Positions 23,301 through 36,631 of a stretch of DNA of 64,000 bases are shown here, one piece after another. How positions within the stretch are numbered: the first letter of the stretch is position 1; each line of letters starts with the position of its first letter. Under the pieces are notes generated by a model. That model did not search any database. It was given only the letters and a program-made list of their open reading frames with translations, and was not told the DNA's origin. The DNA comes from Panagrolaimus kolymaensis (Eukaryota; Nematoda; Chromadorea; Rhabditida; Panagrolaimidae): positions 1,364,001 to 1,428,000 of the forward strand of contig JAJQJQ010000055.1 of the NCBI GenBank assembly GCA_028622995.1, given 5' to 3'. A program made the translations under genes and the position numbers.

Positions 23301-26300
23301 GAATGAAAAAAAGAGTTTCAAACTGCTCTAACCATCCATTTTTAAAAATGAAAGATACTATCTTTTTTTTAATCCCAAAGTTTTGACAGTAAAAACTTCT
23401 TAAAATCTTAAAATGGGATAACAAATTTGACAACTTTTTTATATTTTTTCCACCCTATTAAATGAATAATGAGCATTTTAAAATGCATCTTCTAAAAATT
23501 CTCAAAGATTCAAATTAGTTGTTGTTGTCCTCTTTTTTGTTTCTATTCGTAATTCCACAACCCGGAGATGGGATTTTGTCTTTATGTCTAATTGATGGGA
23601 TTAGCACTGTGTTTCTAAAAATGATGCATGCGTAAAAAATAAAAATAAAAATAAAGTAGTAGTAATAGCATACATTCGACAAATACGCATCATTTAAGAA
23701 ACAAGAAGGATTTAAAAACATATGTGTGGTATTCTCACGCTCAAAAAAAAGACAAACTACGGTCACGAAAATGAAGACGCGGAAAATTAGATTAGTTTTC
23801 AGAAACAAAAAAGGAAATAAAGAAACATATAGAAATTAAGAGTTAACGATAAATATGTCTCAAAAAAATATATTTATGAACTTATCTGCCCAACCTTATT
23901 ATTGCTGCCAACCAAAACCAAACCTTTATTACAGATCGTAAATATCACTCACTCCTAATATTCCGAAAAAGATAGGGTTAACTAACCCGTTTTCATGGGA
24001 TATCTTCATAACAATAAAAAAATTGTAATAAAACCCAGCCATTAACTATCTAACGCTAAAGTGAATCTTTGAGAAGAAAAAAAATAACTAATAAAAAAAC
24101 AATGCCAAAAACAAAAAATCAGCCATCACTTGACTCTCGTTATTGTTTTTTTTGTACTCGGCATTATTCCAAATCACTTATCTTGACTTAAATTTTGGTT
24201 TTTTGGTTTTCCGACAAAAGAGAAAAAGAAAACAAGTGATTCTTATATGAACTCTTGAGTGAACAGTCAAGTGCTACACCCGTCTTCTTTTTTTGCTTTT
24301 AAGATTAGCTTCCAGCTTTTCCTTGTTACTCAAAAAAAAGAAGGGCGACATTGCCAATTTGTACAATCTTGAATCAAATATCACACATATCCAGAAAAGA
24401 GGCAGAAAGAAAAAAAAGGAATCAAATTTACAGAAAAAAATAAATCTGAGAAGTATGTGTCTGTTGTACAACAAATTAGCTTCTCATGATATAAAATAAC
24501 TAAAATTAGAATTTTTTGGCAGCGTGTAATTTTATTTTTATCTTTTTAGTTGAAAAAAAAACCCGAATGGCAATAAAATAAATGTCGCAGCTTCTAAAAA
24601 CCCATACATAAACCATTACCAGTTTTTAAGGACAAAAGTATAAAAACAAAACAAAAAATGGACAAACAAATAATTGCTACTTGTCTTCCATTCATGTCCG
24701 TTAATGAAAAATTAGCTTCAATTGGTTAATTCCAGAGGAGAACAAAACCCTAAAAATGCATGAATGAAAATGACCAGAGGTCAAATGGAGAGAAATCTTT
24801 TTTTATTCCAATGAGTATAAAATTCTTTCTCCTTTTTTTTGTTGCATTAATTGTTTGAGACAAAAAGAAACAATAAAAGCTTTAAAGAAAATAAAAGGAA
24901 GGCATTAGTTTTTTTTAGAAACAAGTGGGTTCATGTTAGGCATGGCACAAGGCCCTGAAGCCCCTGCCCGGCCCGGCCCCGGCCCGGCCCTGGGGCCGGG
25001 CCGGGGCCTGAAATTTGGAAGCGGGGCCTTAGGGCCTAAAATTAAAAAAAATTAAAAAAAATTTTCCTAAAATTTCAAAGGGAGGACCAAGGGAGGTACC
25101 AGGGCCGGGGCCGGGCCGGGCCCAAAATTTTGGTTTTTAGCGGGGCCGGGCCAGGGCCTAAGCCCATTTTGCGCGGCCGGGCCGGGCCGGGGCCCAAAAA
25201 AGTAGGCCCTTTGCCATGCCTAGTTCATGTAAAATGTTGCTTTTGCCAAAAGTGCAACTTAACTCAATGAACCATTAAAATCAAATAGCTGACGGAAAAC
25301 AAAGAAAAAATGCAACGGCTTTTTGTTGCTTTTATGAGCGCAAATCTGGGTTGTTATTCAAAAACTTAAAAAGTGGCCCGCCTTCTTGGAAAATCTGCGT
25401 TAAAAACCTGCCAAGAAAAATATTTGTTTCATTTTAAAAAAGATCCATCAAAAAATGCTTTCCAAAAATTAAGCTTTTTCATAAGTTAGTTTTCTCATTC
25501 ATTGTTTCTAAGTTACCGCTCCCAGGAGAGATCACGCAGTGCAATTCACCGCGCAAAGAAATAAGAAATAGTAAAAGATCCCGACATTTTAAAAGATGAT
25601 GAGGCCTTGCTTTTCATGGGTGTGACAAATCAAAAGACAAATACAACGAAAAAGCCGAAGGATTTTTTCCGCAGCAATATTATTTTTTTTGAACACTTTA
25701 AACTAAAACTATTGAACCATTGTTTTCGGATTTTAAGAAGGATTTTAAGCTCCTCGTAAAAAAATATAAATAAATGCGCGAACGGTCACACAAACAAAAA
25801 AGAGTAAACCGAAAAAAGGGCGAAGATGATGATGACCTTTTCATTTCCTTAGAGAATTTATTTTTTATAGCATTGCCGTTTATTTTTATTGTTGAAATTC
25901 TAAATCTGTGGGCATTCCCATGCTTACTAACTCGCTTGTTTGCTTGCTTGATGTATGCCTGTTTCTTCCTACTAAAAAGTAACCCTGCAACAAATAAAAT
26001 AAAGAAGTAATGAAATTCTAAATAAATCCAAGAAGCGCAAGCCCAGAGGAAGCAAACGAAAAGCAGCATTGTGTTGCTGCCTTTCAAAAAATTTTGAGCT
26101 TCTTGCTTGCACATGCATAAAAGCGATCCGATTTCCTTTTCTCGTTGTCTTTAAATTTTGCTACTTTTTTTCGAAGAAAATGACAAAGTTTAAATATTTT
26201 GAGTGAGCAAGTAAAAGCAAGCTTCATTCCGGAAATTAGCGAACATCAAGCACTTTAAAAACTTTTATAAAAGAAATGGGTTTAAAAGATAGTAATCATC

Positions 26301-29300
26301 TTGAGAGAAAAATACCAAACGAATGTGAATGGAATGAAAAATGACCATAAAAAGAAATACAAAACATTTTTTTGCTAAGATAGATTATATTAGAGATAAT
26401 TAAGTAGCATTAAATATAGCAGCAAAAAAATGCCAAGACATCATTACAGAAAAGAAGAAAAGTCAATATACGAAAAAATAAAAAAAGAAGCATAATCAGG
26501 AAATGCAATGTTTGCAAACAAACATACCTACTTTTTTAAATTGCAATTTTTTTTGACAAAGAAAGAAAAGATAAAATTCACCTGCTTTTTTTTCGGCAGC
26601 AAGCTATTAACCGAGTAAAATCATCAACTTTTTGTAAGAAAAGCGCAAGAAAAAAAATAGGTATGTATAATTACTATTAGAAAATTATATACCGCACATT
26701 CATCATTGTCGTCGGCATCCTTGCCAAAAAAAGGAGAGGTAAAAAAGCCAAAAAAAAAAGAATAAAAAATAATAGGTCAGGATTAATTTCGCGCATAAAC
26801 AAAAAAAGCATACACGAAAATGCGCATCCCTTTTTTTCTTCAATTAAAAAATTCATGATACCGTATTGTTTCTAATTTGAAACAAGGTAGTCTGACGATC
26901 ACTAGTTGCTTGCGCGAAAAAAAGAAGAAAGAAATACAGAAATGTGTTTTATGACTTCGGCGGTTGGCTAATTTGCATACGCATACATGGATGCTCAACA
27001 ATACTTTTTTCGAAGAATAGCGCATACTTTTCTTTCTTTTTTTATAATGAAACGAGCAAAAGGGTATATTAGCATACATATGTGTCCTTGATTTTTTTGC
27101 AAGTCATTAAAATGATACTATTTCTAATACTAAAAAAGCTCAAAGTTTGTCATGGAAAAATTTTTTATAAACAAAGAATAAAGAAAAAGATTCCAGAAAA
27201 AAAAGTGGCCAAAAAGCAAACAAACAAAAAATCTTCTTTTTTTTTTTGCCACATTCCTCCGTCTTTCGTTCGTTAGTTAGCCACCGGTCAAGATTCAAGA
27301 AGAAGTAAAAAAAAATAATATAAAAAGAAGCTTCAAATTCCATTCCTTAAAATAAAGTATCCATTTACTTTTTTGTCTTCGTTACTTTACAAAAAAGTCC
27401 AGCTCAAAGCCGACATTTTTTTTGATGGCAGCTATTTATTTTTAGTGGGGATCGAAATATAACAAAACAATTTTACGCCCAAATAAACCAAAATTATTAT
27501 TATTTTCTCCTTTTCATGTTTTTTATTATTATTATTTCAAATTGGGCCTGTACGAATATATACTTGAGATGATGACACGATTATAACAAAAGATTTCCTC
27601 CCTTTTTTTTTCTTTTGTGAAAATTTATTCTCTCCTTTTCTATCCTGGAAGTGTGGAAGAATGACCATGGATAGAAAGATATATATTTTATTTATTGTTT
27701 GTTTGAAGAACGCTTATAGAAACAAACTCAAACTAACTCAAGGTTGAATATTTTAGTTAGGCACCTTTCTTAGACACAACTAAGAAGTGTTGGCTCTATT
27801 ATGTTTGGGTTTCTTGAAAAATTCAAAGAAGTTTAGTTTTGTTATTTTTGGTCTTCAAAACAAATTTCTCCAACTAAATTCAAAAGAAGAAATGTAAAAT
27901 GGATAATATCGGTTACAAGACTAAAAAGTATAGTAATAAATAGTAGCCGATGGAGAGAGAAAGATGAAGAAAAGAGAGGGAAAAAATGATAAATGTAAAA
28001 TAATAAAAGATTGTAATAAATGTTTTTACAACCTATTATTTCAAGAAAAAGAGATTCTTATCCCTCTGATATCCGACCAACAAGAATTTATGGAACTTTT
28101 AAAGCTTTTTTCTTTTAAAAAAAGCGCGCAACATTTTTAAAAATTTTCTTTTTCGAACGCTTATAGAATAGCCTCAAGGGAAAAAGAAAAAAGCCAGAAA
28201 AGAAAAAATGCATAAATCGCAAAAGAAGAGAAAAAAAGAAGTGTCGAATAAACGATCATAAATGATAGTTGATTGGTTAACCTCAAGGGAATTTGTTTGG
28301 AAGAAAAAAAAAGTATTCGCAACAAATGCGAAGCAACAACAAATTGCCATAAACTTGGGAGTCGATGAATAAAAAAAAAAATAGATGCTTATTTATAAAC
28401 TTTTTTTCTTTTGTTGATGGATACATATTAAAAAAAATAAACTTTTTTTGACTGACCACTCAGCAACTAACAACACCAACAACAGTTTCGCTCTAGTTCA
28501 CATAAAAAAAAAATTGATAGATTATCCTGGAAGCTGCTGGCTTTTCACCACCAAAAAAAACGAGAAAATAAACAAGCCCAAAAAAAAGTGCCCATTTATT
28601 TTTTGCTTTGTTTTACTCCCAATGCGCCACTTTTTGAATTTTTGGCAGCAGCCATTTAGTCGTCACTAATCATACATAGCTAATGTTTCCATTTCTATTT
28701 TTTTTTGAGTGAGTTTTTTTGCGTTTTATTTTGAATGGACTTAACTTTTTTTTGAGCTGCAAAAATATAAATATACATATAAATGACCAGCACTTTGTTG
28801 CTTGCTTTTAGGGAAGAGCACGAATCAGAAATTTTAAAAAAAGAAAGAATACAATTTTTTTTCTTGCGCATGAAACGAAATTTTTTGACTTCTTGACAAG
28901 TGTCTTTTTTCTTCCTTCCAGAAATGAAATCTAATTCCTGAAGTCGTTAACGAACGAACGAAAAAAAGGGAGAGTCTCAAAACATTTCCATTTTAAGCGC
29001 TTTTTTAACTAACTAAATAACTAACTAACTGACTTAATCATGCATGTTTTAACAAACACGCGATGATAGTATTTTTTAAAACAAAAAAACTTTCTGCAGA
29101 AATTTGACCATTTAAAGAAAAACGAGCAAAAAGTAAAAACAAAAAAAGCGAGAAAAACAAGAAAGGGAAAAAAACAATCCGATAATCGAAATAAAAATAA
29201 AAGTGTAAATTGGCACAAAAAATGCAAGGATTCCGTTTTTTTCTTGTGTTGCAGCTGGCGATGCGCTGCCGCCTCTTTCTAACCTAATAATAATGGCGCC

Positions 29301-30748
29301 GTGGATTTATTTTTTAAATGAACTGAGAAAGATTCAAGACATACTTAAAGAATTACTTGAGCAGCAAAAAAAGTGTCGATCATCTACAATAGTTTTTTTT
29401 TTCACTCCAATCATTCAAAAAATATAAATTATAAAAATGAGTAATAAGCCATGACAGATTTTCTTTCTCAAAAAAGATCTTAAAAATGTACTCATGAACA
29501 AAAAAATCGGGAAAAAACTTCTTCCATCTTCAAAAAATCCAGATGCTGCTCACCAAATTCAAATCATCGAATTAAGGATAATTAGAGAAAGAAAAAAGGA
29601 GGAAGATGTTGAATGTAATCGAACGGGTTAAGCATCCTACCACTCATCCATCCCAAATACCACGCCTTGAAACAAGTTTGTTAACTTTTGAGGTATATCC
29701 CTGAGGGTTTTTTTGTGGTCGTCATTGTTTCAAACTTTTTTCCCCATTGTATTTGTTTTTTTGGTAAGTTGGTTATCTCGAAAGAAAATGTTTCTATTCA
29801 TTGAATGAAACAAAGTGATTTTCTTGGAGGGATAAAATCAAACTTGACATGAGACACGCGTAGCAATAAACATGCATCATTGTTTTAAAAAACAATGGAA
29901 TGTTTTTTTAGAGAAGTTTTTTATAAGGCTGGAGGCATCTTTAATGGGATAATGCAAAAAAAACCCAACCAACATAAATTAGGAGTTATCATGAGATAGT
30001 TGATCAGGGGTATTTTTATGCATTTTTAGTAAAGACAATTTTTGAAGAAGAAAATAAAGATTCATAAAATATAGTAAAGTTGTAATCTTTGCAAAAATTT
30101 AAATTCAAGGGACATAAAAAATGAGAAACATAAACGGCAAAATTTTTAAATTCAAAAACAGCACTTTTTTCCTTATTATATTTATGTAAAAGGAAAACTC
30201 ATAAAGGTGTGATTATATAAAAGCAAACCGTATAATTGAAGGCAATTGACCTATGAGGTTTAAAAAAAAAAGAGACTTATGTATTTTCTCTTTTACACCT
30301 GGGCGCTTAGCTTAAAATATCTCGCGCAAAGAAAAAAAGAACAAAGAAATAGCCGGTTCCGGTTTCTAAATTATAACCCTTGAATGAACCCTTCTTTTAT
30401 TTTTTTTACCTAAATCCATTTTGTTATGTATTTAAGATGGATGAAATAAGAAAAATGGAAATTTTGGAAAATATAAACAACAATCAAAAATTTGTGCAAA
30501 TCTTTAATTAATTTTTGTTTTCGATTGAAATAAAAGTTAAATCTTAGATTTCAAAAACGTTTGTTGTTTTTTGATTTTATTCTAAAACTATTCGCAGAAG
30601 TTATAAAAACAATTTTATTTTAAATTTATTTCCAGAAATTTGTGATAAAAATGTATCAATAATTTAAATGCCGTGAACAATAAAAAAAACTATTGCCAAA
30701 ATCACTGCAGGCAAGAAATAAAAAAACAAATAAAAAATACGAGGAGGT
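14374..30748. other. 16-kb region without a supported gene
   Basis: Read on both strands, this stretch is dominated by A- and T-runs, purine- or pyrimidine-rich tracts and simple repeats such as GACGAC or GATGAT clusters. Long open frames exist but consist of Phe/Leu/Lys-rich translation of homopolymer tracts and lack motifs or splice-supported neighbours. It probably contains the upstream regulatory DNA of the receptor-like gene starting at 14373 and the 3' flank of the amino acid transporter. Exceptions are the hAT-like element at 24937-25222 and a weak micro-ORF at 20401-20487. I saw no tRNA, rRNA or spliced-leader gene by eye, but a covariance-model scan could find RNA genes I missed. Confidence 0.5.
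24929..25230. mobile_element. GC-rich hAT-like non-autonomous element (MITE) with 8-bp target duplication
   Basis: The element runs from 24937 to 25222 (286 bp). Imperfect terminal inverted repeats begin TAGGCATGGCACAAGGCC at the left; the right end reads GGCCCTTTGCCATGCCTA, its near-complement. It is flanked by the perfect direct repeat GTTCATGT (24929-24936 and 25223-25230). An 8-bp duplication is typical of hAT transposons. The interior is made almost entirely of repeated GGCCCGG/CCGGGCC units, with an AT-rich spacer in the middle. This is extreme G+C in otherwise AT-rich DNA. It has no coding capacity, so mobilisation would need a transposase in trans. Confidence 0.85.
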
Positions 30749-32406
30749 TTAATACGAAAAGAAACTTTTTGATATTTGTAAAACATTTGCATATAAACCC
30801 GCTCCAATTGCAAAAAACCCGATGCATATAACAGCAACATTAATACCAATTCTAAACCATCTATGTCTTGGAGTCATTTCAATCTAAAAAAGTATTTTTA
30901 TGTCAAACATTTTTTGACGAAAAGAAAAACCGACGAACCTTCCAATCTTCCCAAAAAGTAATAATTTGAAATAAAGGTGGATAAACTAAAGCACAAAGAG
31001 TGCCAGAAGTAACACCAACAAGAGGTATCATAATTTCAAGTTTTGGAATTAATATAGCCATGAAATAAGTGAGAAGAACCCAAAAAATTCTGAATGATTT
31101 ATCAATAAATTGTTTATTTGCATTTGGAAACCGCATAAGGAATTTTCGCTGGAAACCTTTGTAAAACATATCAAATACGACGTACATGGCGATGGAATGG
31201 CCTAGCATGGATTGAACCATTAAACATACATTTACAGCTGAATAAAATCTAAAAAAATTACAAATAAAGAATTTGAGAAAATTTTGTGGAAAAGCAAGTT
31301 ACCCAATTTTAGGGACATTTGTGGTAATGGTTGGAGCAATAGCATCTCCAAATCCTGTATATCCATAAAAGCCAAGAGCAACCATGAAAATGGTGCACAA
31401 AGTCATGGTGGTTGGGAGGACTCCCATTCCACCTAAAAAGTCTTCTGGAGTGGCGAGTTTATTTTCAACTGGCAAAATCTAAAATAAAAAATAATTAAAT
31501 TTATTTTTTAAAGAAAGTTAATTATGTACCATAGTTTGCCCTTCAAAAGCATACATACTCATTCCAATAAAAATTATGGTATCCGTAAAATTAGTGGACG
31601 AAGGTAAATTTGCCCATTGATTAGGTTGTTGAATAGTATATTGCATAATAAAAATGGTTCCAATTAAAAAGAATACAGACGAAATCATCGCAAATGCACT
31701 AATAACTCTCATTTCAGTAAACATATTTGTAATTAAAATAAATACTGTAGCAATTGAAGCCATAATTACCATTTTTTGATGAACGCTTCCAGAGAAATAT
31801 TGTCCCAATAAATTAACCATATTATCAGAAATGAAAAGAATTGCAACACTGCACATTCCAAGTTGATAAAATAAAATGGTTACATTAACAACGGACATCA
31901 CACTTTTACTATTTCTTTGAAGAAATCCAATGCTACTGTGATCACAAACTTTTTTAGCAAAATGGCCATAATCTAATGCAGCTTTCTCAGTTCTAGAAAA
32001 AGCATATCTTTATCAAAGTCTCCAGAATATAGAAAGTACAAACTTTTTTGCTAAATGTTGACTTGATCGAACAAGAATATGATTTCCATACCAATTAAAA
32101 CCAGCAATAAAAAATGTTAAAATAAAGGATGTCTAAAAAATGAATAATTTTTTTATATATTCCTTTAAAGTTATGGAACAACATACCCAAAGTCCACCAA
32201 GTTTCCAAGCATATGGTAATGAAAAACATCCAGCATTGAACATACTTTTGGATAAGGTTAATACAGCTCTGGTTGGGCTAAATGTGGGGGTTGTAAATTA
32301 CAGAATTCTAAAAGGTTTGAACTTACGATATAACATCGCCTCGACGTTGATCCACCGGAGCAACCAAAGCTCTGCCATCCCCAACATCAACAATGGCGTC
32401 TGCCAT
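30749..32406 (-). CDS. SLC36-type (proton-coupled) amino acid transporter, 452 aa
   Basis: Seven exons (32406-32327, 32277-32187, 32132-32044, 32007-31530, 31478-31303, 31248-30939, 30883-30749) join in frame. The Aa_trans superfamily signature near the N-terminus is present (SKSMFNAGCFSLPYAWKLGG, TM1). It is followed by about ten further hydrophobic segments, including FVAFEGQ-like MYAFEGQTM near the middle and LGFYGYTGFGD, both typical of SLC36/PAT transporters. These move small neutral amino acids across plasma or lysosomal membranes, usually with H+. The first 25 residues are a soluble cytoplasmic tail. Intron 3 (32043-32008) is only 36 nt but is required to keep the frame. The gene appears complete and functional; substrate cannot be read from sequence. 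Confidence 0.85.
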
Positions 32407-33298
32407 TAAAGGCAAAAAACTAAAGTTACGAGAGAATTATAAATGTGTTTTCAAAAGCAATATAAAAAAATAATATATAATTACCGCTAAAAACAGTGAA
32501 TAACGATTAGAAACACGAATGAATAATGGAAATTTTTTTTTATTATCACGGCAAAAAAATAACAGTTTTGATATTAGTTTCTAAAACAAATAAAGATACA
32601 ATGGAGCAAAAGGGAAATGAGAAATAACAACTAAGCTGAGATATATAAATTATTATTGTAAGAATTCAAAAAAGTACTTCTTTAGTCATGGATAAGAACA
32701 ACAACAAAAAAAACTAGCATCAAGCACAAATGAGTCATAAAAAAGCAAAAGTTTCGCAAGCAAAATCAAGCCATATGGCTTTACAACTAACTGCTATTTT
32801 TAGAGCTTTAAATTGAAAGAGATAACGATTTTATATTAAAATTAATCAAAGTTTTACAAAGCTTTCATAATTAGTTCTTGTTTATAAACAAGTAACAAAA
32901 AAATTGTGAATGAGTTCTCCTTTTTTTTTAATTGAAGCGTAAATATATGGACTCTGGCAATGCGTGAATTATAAAACTTTGTTGATATTTATAAAAAGCA
33001 AAATATAGCCAAACAACATTCTTGGAATAATTATTATTTTTGGCGCTCAATCATGAAGAAGTTTTTAGGGCTTTGTTATTGAAAAGGGATTGTTCATTAG
33101 AAAAAATTTATATTCGATAATACGAAAAAACGGGAGAATCAATAATCTAAATTAAGTTCCAGAATGGCCAGACTGAAAGAGAGAGAAAAAAAATGCTAAA
33201 AGCATATGGATTTTTTTGAATACAAAGTTCTAAAATAAATTTAAAAATAACAGTATTTTTTTCTTCTACAAAACCTATTTTGATCAAAAAATGGAAAG
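32407..33298. other. Intergenic region between transporter start and truncated NAGA copy
   Basis: AT-rich with no supported gene; probably contains the transporter promoter. About 33080-33170 shows weak similarity to about 42170-42240 (shared TTCGATAATAC and neighbouring bases), which suggests the NAGA duplication once extended beyond the gene. Confidence 0.35.
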
Positions 33299-34320
33299 CA
33301 ATCATACATTATTCATCGTTATTTAGAAATACCCTTTCACCACCAATAAAAGTAGCGTGAACTTTGATATCGCTGTCAATAAGAACAAAATCAGCATCGC
33401 TTCCATAACATAATGTTCCTTTCGTTTCGCTAATATTAAGCAACGATGCTGGAAAAGAAAAAAGAAAAATGAATTTTAAACAAAATCGATTATTTTATGG
33501 AAACAAAAAAGGGGGAAGTGAATATTGCTTCCATTTTTTAAAAGCAAAGTGAAGAAAAAAAACCAAAATGGTTGTGGCCACCATTTATTTTTGAAATCAA
33601 AAAAAGAAACAAAGCAAAAAACGAGATGTGCTTTTTTTGTGTGGGTTTTGTATTTGCTTTTAAGGAAATAATTTATTTACCTGGATTTTGTGTTGCACAT
33701 TTCAAAGCTTCAGCAATGGAACAATTTGTGGCTTTAATGAAATGATGGATGCATGTGGCGAGATCAGTGACACTGAAACACACAAACGTAAAAATACAAT
33801 GTATTTGATTTTGTTTTTTGTTGCAAAGTGACTTATTTGGAAATGCTTTTAAGTGGTTTTCATTTCCAAAGCAACTTACCTTCCAGCAGTGGTATTTTCA
33901 CCAACTAAAGTTGCATGTCTTCCTTTAACACAAATTCTTTGTTCACCAAAATAATGTTCGCCATCTCCAAGACCTAAAGCGAGCATAGCATCTGTGACCA
34001 AAATCAATCCTTCAGGAAAAGTGCGATATGCAATTCGAAGGGCAGAATCGTGAGCATGAATTCCATCTGAAATAATTCCATAATAAAATTCATTGATTTT
34101 TAATACATCCGATGAAAGTAATCCAATTAGGCCAGGGTCTCGATGGTGGTACTAAAATAAGATCAAAAAAATTAAGAACGATCAAATCACAAAAACTGAC
34201 TGTTGGCATAGCATTAAATAAATGAGTTAAAGCTTTTGCACCTGCTTTAACACCTTTTTCTGCATCCTCTAATCCACCTGAAGAATGTCCAAGGGAAACA
34301 ATTATATTTTCTTCAAAACC
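33299..34320 (-). pseudogene. 5'-truncated duplicate of N-acetylglucosamine-6-phosphate deacetylase
   Basis: Corresponds to the last four exons of the complete gene at 43060-44837, offset 9751 bp. Exons equivalent to residues about 212-415 are present (3' part of exon 3 from about 34320 to 34201, then 34151-33880, 33772-33681 and 33448-33309). Upstream of about 34320 homology stops abruptly. The N-terminal half is lost, including the catalytic-pocket HLEGPF motif (metal-ligand Glu). The retained exons are open and splice sites are intact. From about 33299 to 34007 I saw no difference from the full copy, introns included. From 34008 to 34320 there are about twenty substitutions by eye, mostly silent or intronic. 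It cannot encode an active deacetylase by itself. Confidence 0.9.
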
Positions 34321-36631
34321 TATGTCCCTTTAAGTTGCAAAAAAAAAAAGGTTACTTTTAGAGACCAGCAGCTCAAATTTTTTTTTTAAAAATTGCAAAG
34401 CTTTGTATGGACCTAGTATTTTATGCTATGAATATTCCGAATATATAAAAATTAATGGAACATGACTTAATTAAAACCCACAAAAGTCAAATTAAAATTT
34501 TCTAAAATCAAAAATTTTTCGTTTGAGATAACACTTTTTTTTTATTCAACGAAAGGAAAAATGCAGCAAGCATTCTAGTTAGCAACCATTTTTTTCTCTT
34601 TTTCGTGTTTTTTCATTGCAAAATCAACAAGATAATTAGTTTTTTGTCGCCATATTTCAGGCGGGTTCCGGCGCGTTTTTAATAAAAATCTATATATAGA
34701 GAATTTAATTTTCTATCGATCAATGCAAAAAAATCGGAGTTACCCCACCATAACTCGATTTTTTGAACAAAAAAATGAGTTTTGAAGCTATCAATGAAGG
34801 AAAACTTGGTTAAAAAATTAGATATTCGGAATCAGGACATAAATTTACATATTATGGTAAATATGTATAATTTATTTGCCCTTTATTAAATTAATAATAA
34901 ACATTCGGTTTTTCATACATGGAATGACGAAAAAAATGAGTAAACACTCAAGCATGCATGCTACTTGCCGGTTTCTAGTTACTTTTTTCTATTTTGCACT
35001 TTCGCAGTGTTTTTCTTTATTTTTTTTATTTTTTAAATTAAATATTCAATTATTCTTTTTGACTTTTTATCACAAAATTTAAAATAAAATGAGTTTATTT
35101 TTCTTTTCTTTTTTTTGAATCTTTTGAAAAAATGAACCATTTTTCATTAAAAAAATTTATTACAGTTTGTCCATTAGGGAGTAGGGCAAAAGAGAAAGAT
35201 TTCTTTCTTCTTCATTTTTGATGCATAATCTATTTACGTTGCATGAAAAGTAAAAAAGGATACAAGATAAAAAAATTTAACTTATTTTTTTGAAAAGTTT
35301 GCCTTATCATGTCGTATATCGAAAAACATAAAAGTATGGCAAACGGCAATTGCTTGACAAATTAACTTTTTGCTGATTTTATAAGTTCATAAATGTAAAA
35401 ACAATATGTTTTTCTGGTTTATTGTTTGTTTGTTACTAATATAAAAAAAGCTTTTATTTAAAATTTTTAATCAAAAATGTCAAATTATATGTTATCAGTT
35501 TAGCTTAAATTTCATAAAATATTAAAATTTAAATTGAGCTTCCATAAGTTTATAAAGAAACATGGATAAAAAGCGCTACAAAAAAAAAGAAAAAATGATG
35601 ATAACAATAGGTAAAAACATCAAACTTTTTAAGTTCACAAAACGGTAATAGGTCAGGTTTCACAATAAAATCATTAAAACTCAAAAAAAAAGAATAAACA
35701 TAAAAGAATAAAAAAATATATAAATATTAAAAAGTTTGCATTTTTTCTTAATATAAAAAAGAGAAAAAGACGATTTAAAAAATTTATTAAAAATTAAAAA
35801 AGAATAGTTTCTATGTGAAAAAATAAGAAATAAATAGAAGTTTTTTTACAAAGAGGAAAGAAACAAAAAAGAAACATTTTATTAATAAAATATAAATTCA
35901 AAACAAAAAAATTTATTTTGAATTTTAAAGTAAAAATGGAAAAAGGTGAACAAATATGTAAAAAAATCTAAAAATCCGATAAAGAAAATATATTGAAAAA
36001 GATTCGAAAAATGATTACCTCATCATTATAAGGATAAAAAACAAAAATAGCATTTTAAGAGATTTAAGAATATAACAACTTTTAAGCACTAAATGATAAA
36101 ATAGTTATGAACTGATATATAAAACATCAAATACAAAACTAAAACTAGAGTTAAAAAAGAGAGGAGGAACCAAAACAATTTATCACAAACACATGGCAAA
36201 AAATAAGACCAAATTTATATCGATAATATCGATCGAAAAAAGTCATTTTTATCAGTGAAAACAGTATATTGTGATTAAAAATTTAAGGGATACACAATTA
36301 TCGGTTTTAAATGAAAAACAAAGATTAGTTTATGCAATAACTTTTTTCTCAAATCATAACAAAACAAAAAAAACAAATGGAACCTTTTTCAAAAAATAAC
36401 AAAAAACCAATTCTGTGATAACTTTGAATAAAAAAAGAAAAGAATACGCAAAAACAATATAAATACAATGAATCGACGATAAATTAATAGTTTAATAATA
36501 AAAATGAGAATACGATAAAACCTTTCAAAACCTATTTCGCAAAAAAAAAAAAGACGAGACGAGTTTTCTTTGAGAAGCAAACAATTTAAAAAGAAACAGT
36601 AGTGGTGTTAATCTTGTCCGGTTACAAACAA
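34321..36631. other. AT-rich intergenic stretch, no gene seen
   Basis: Poly-A/T rich, with short open frames only. A palindromic ATCGATAATATCGAT is present near 36221. Nothing else is supported. Confidence 0.4.

Noticed and set aside
29660..29710. Sequence vaguely like a nematode spliced leader (CAAGTTTG followed by TTGAGGT)
   Set aside because: The bases do not match the 22-nt leader, no donor follows at the right place and no Sm-site-plus-hairpin context is evident.
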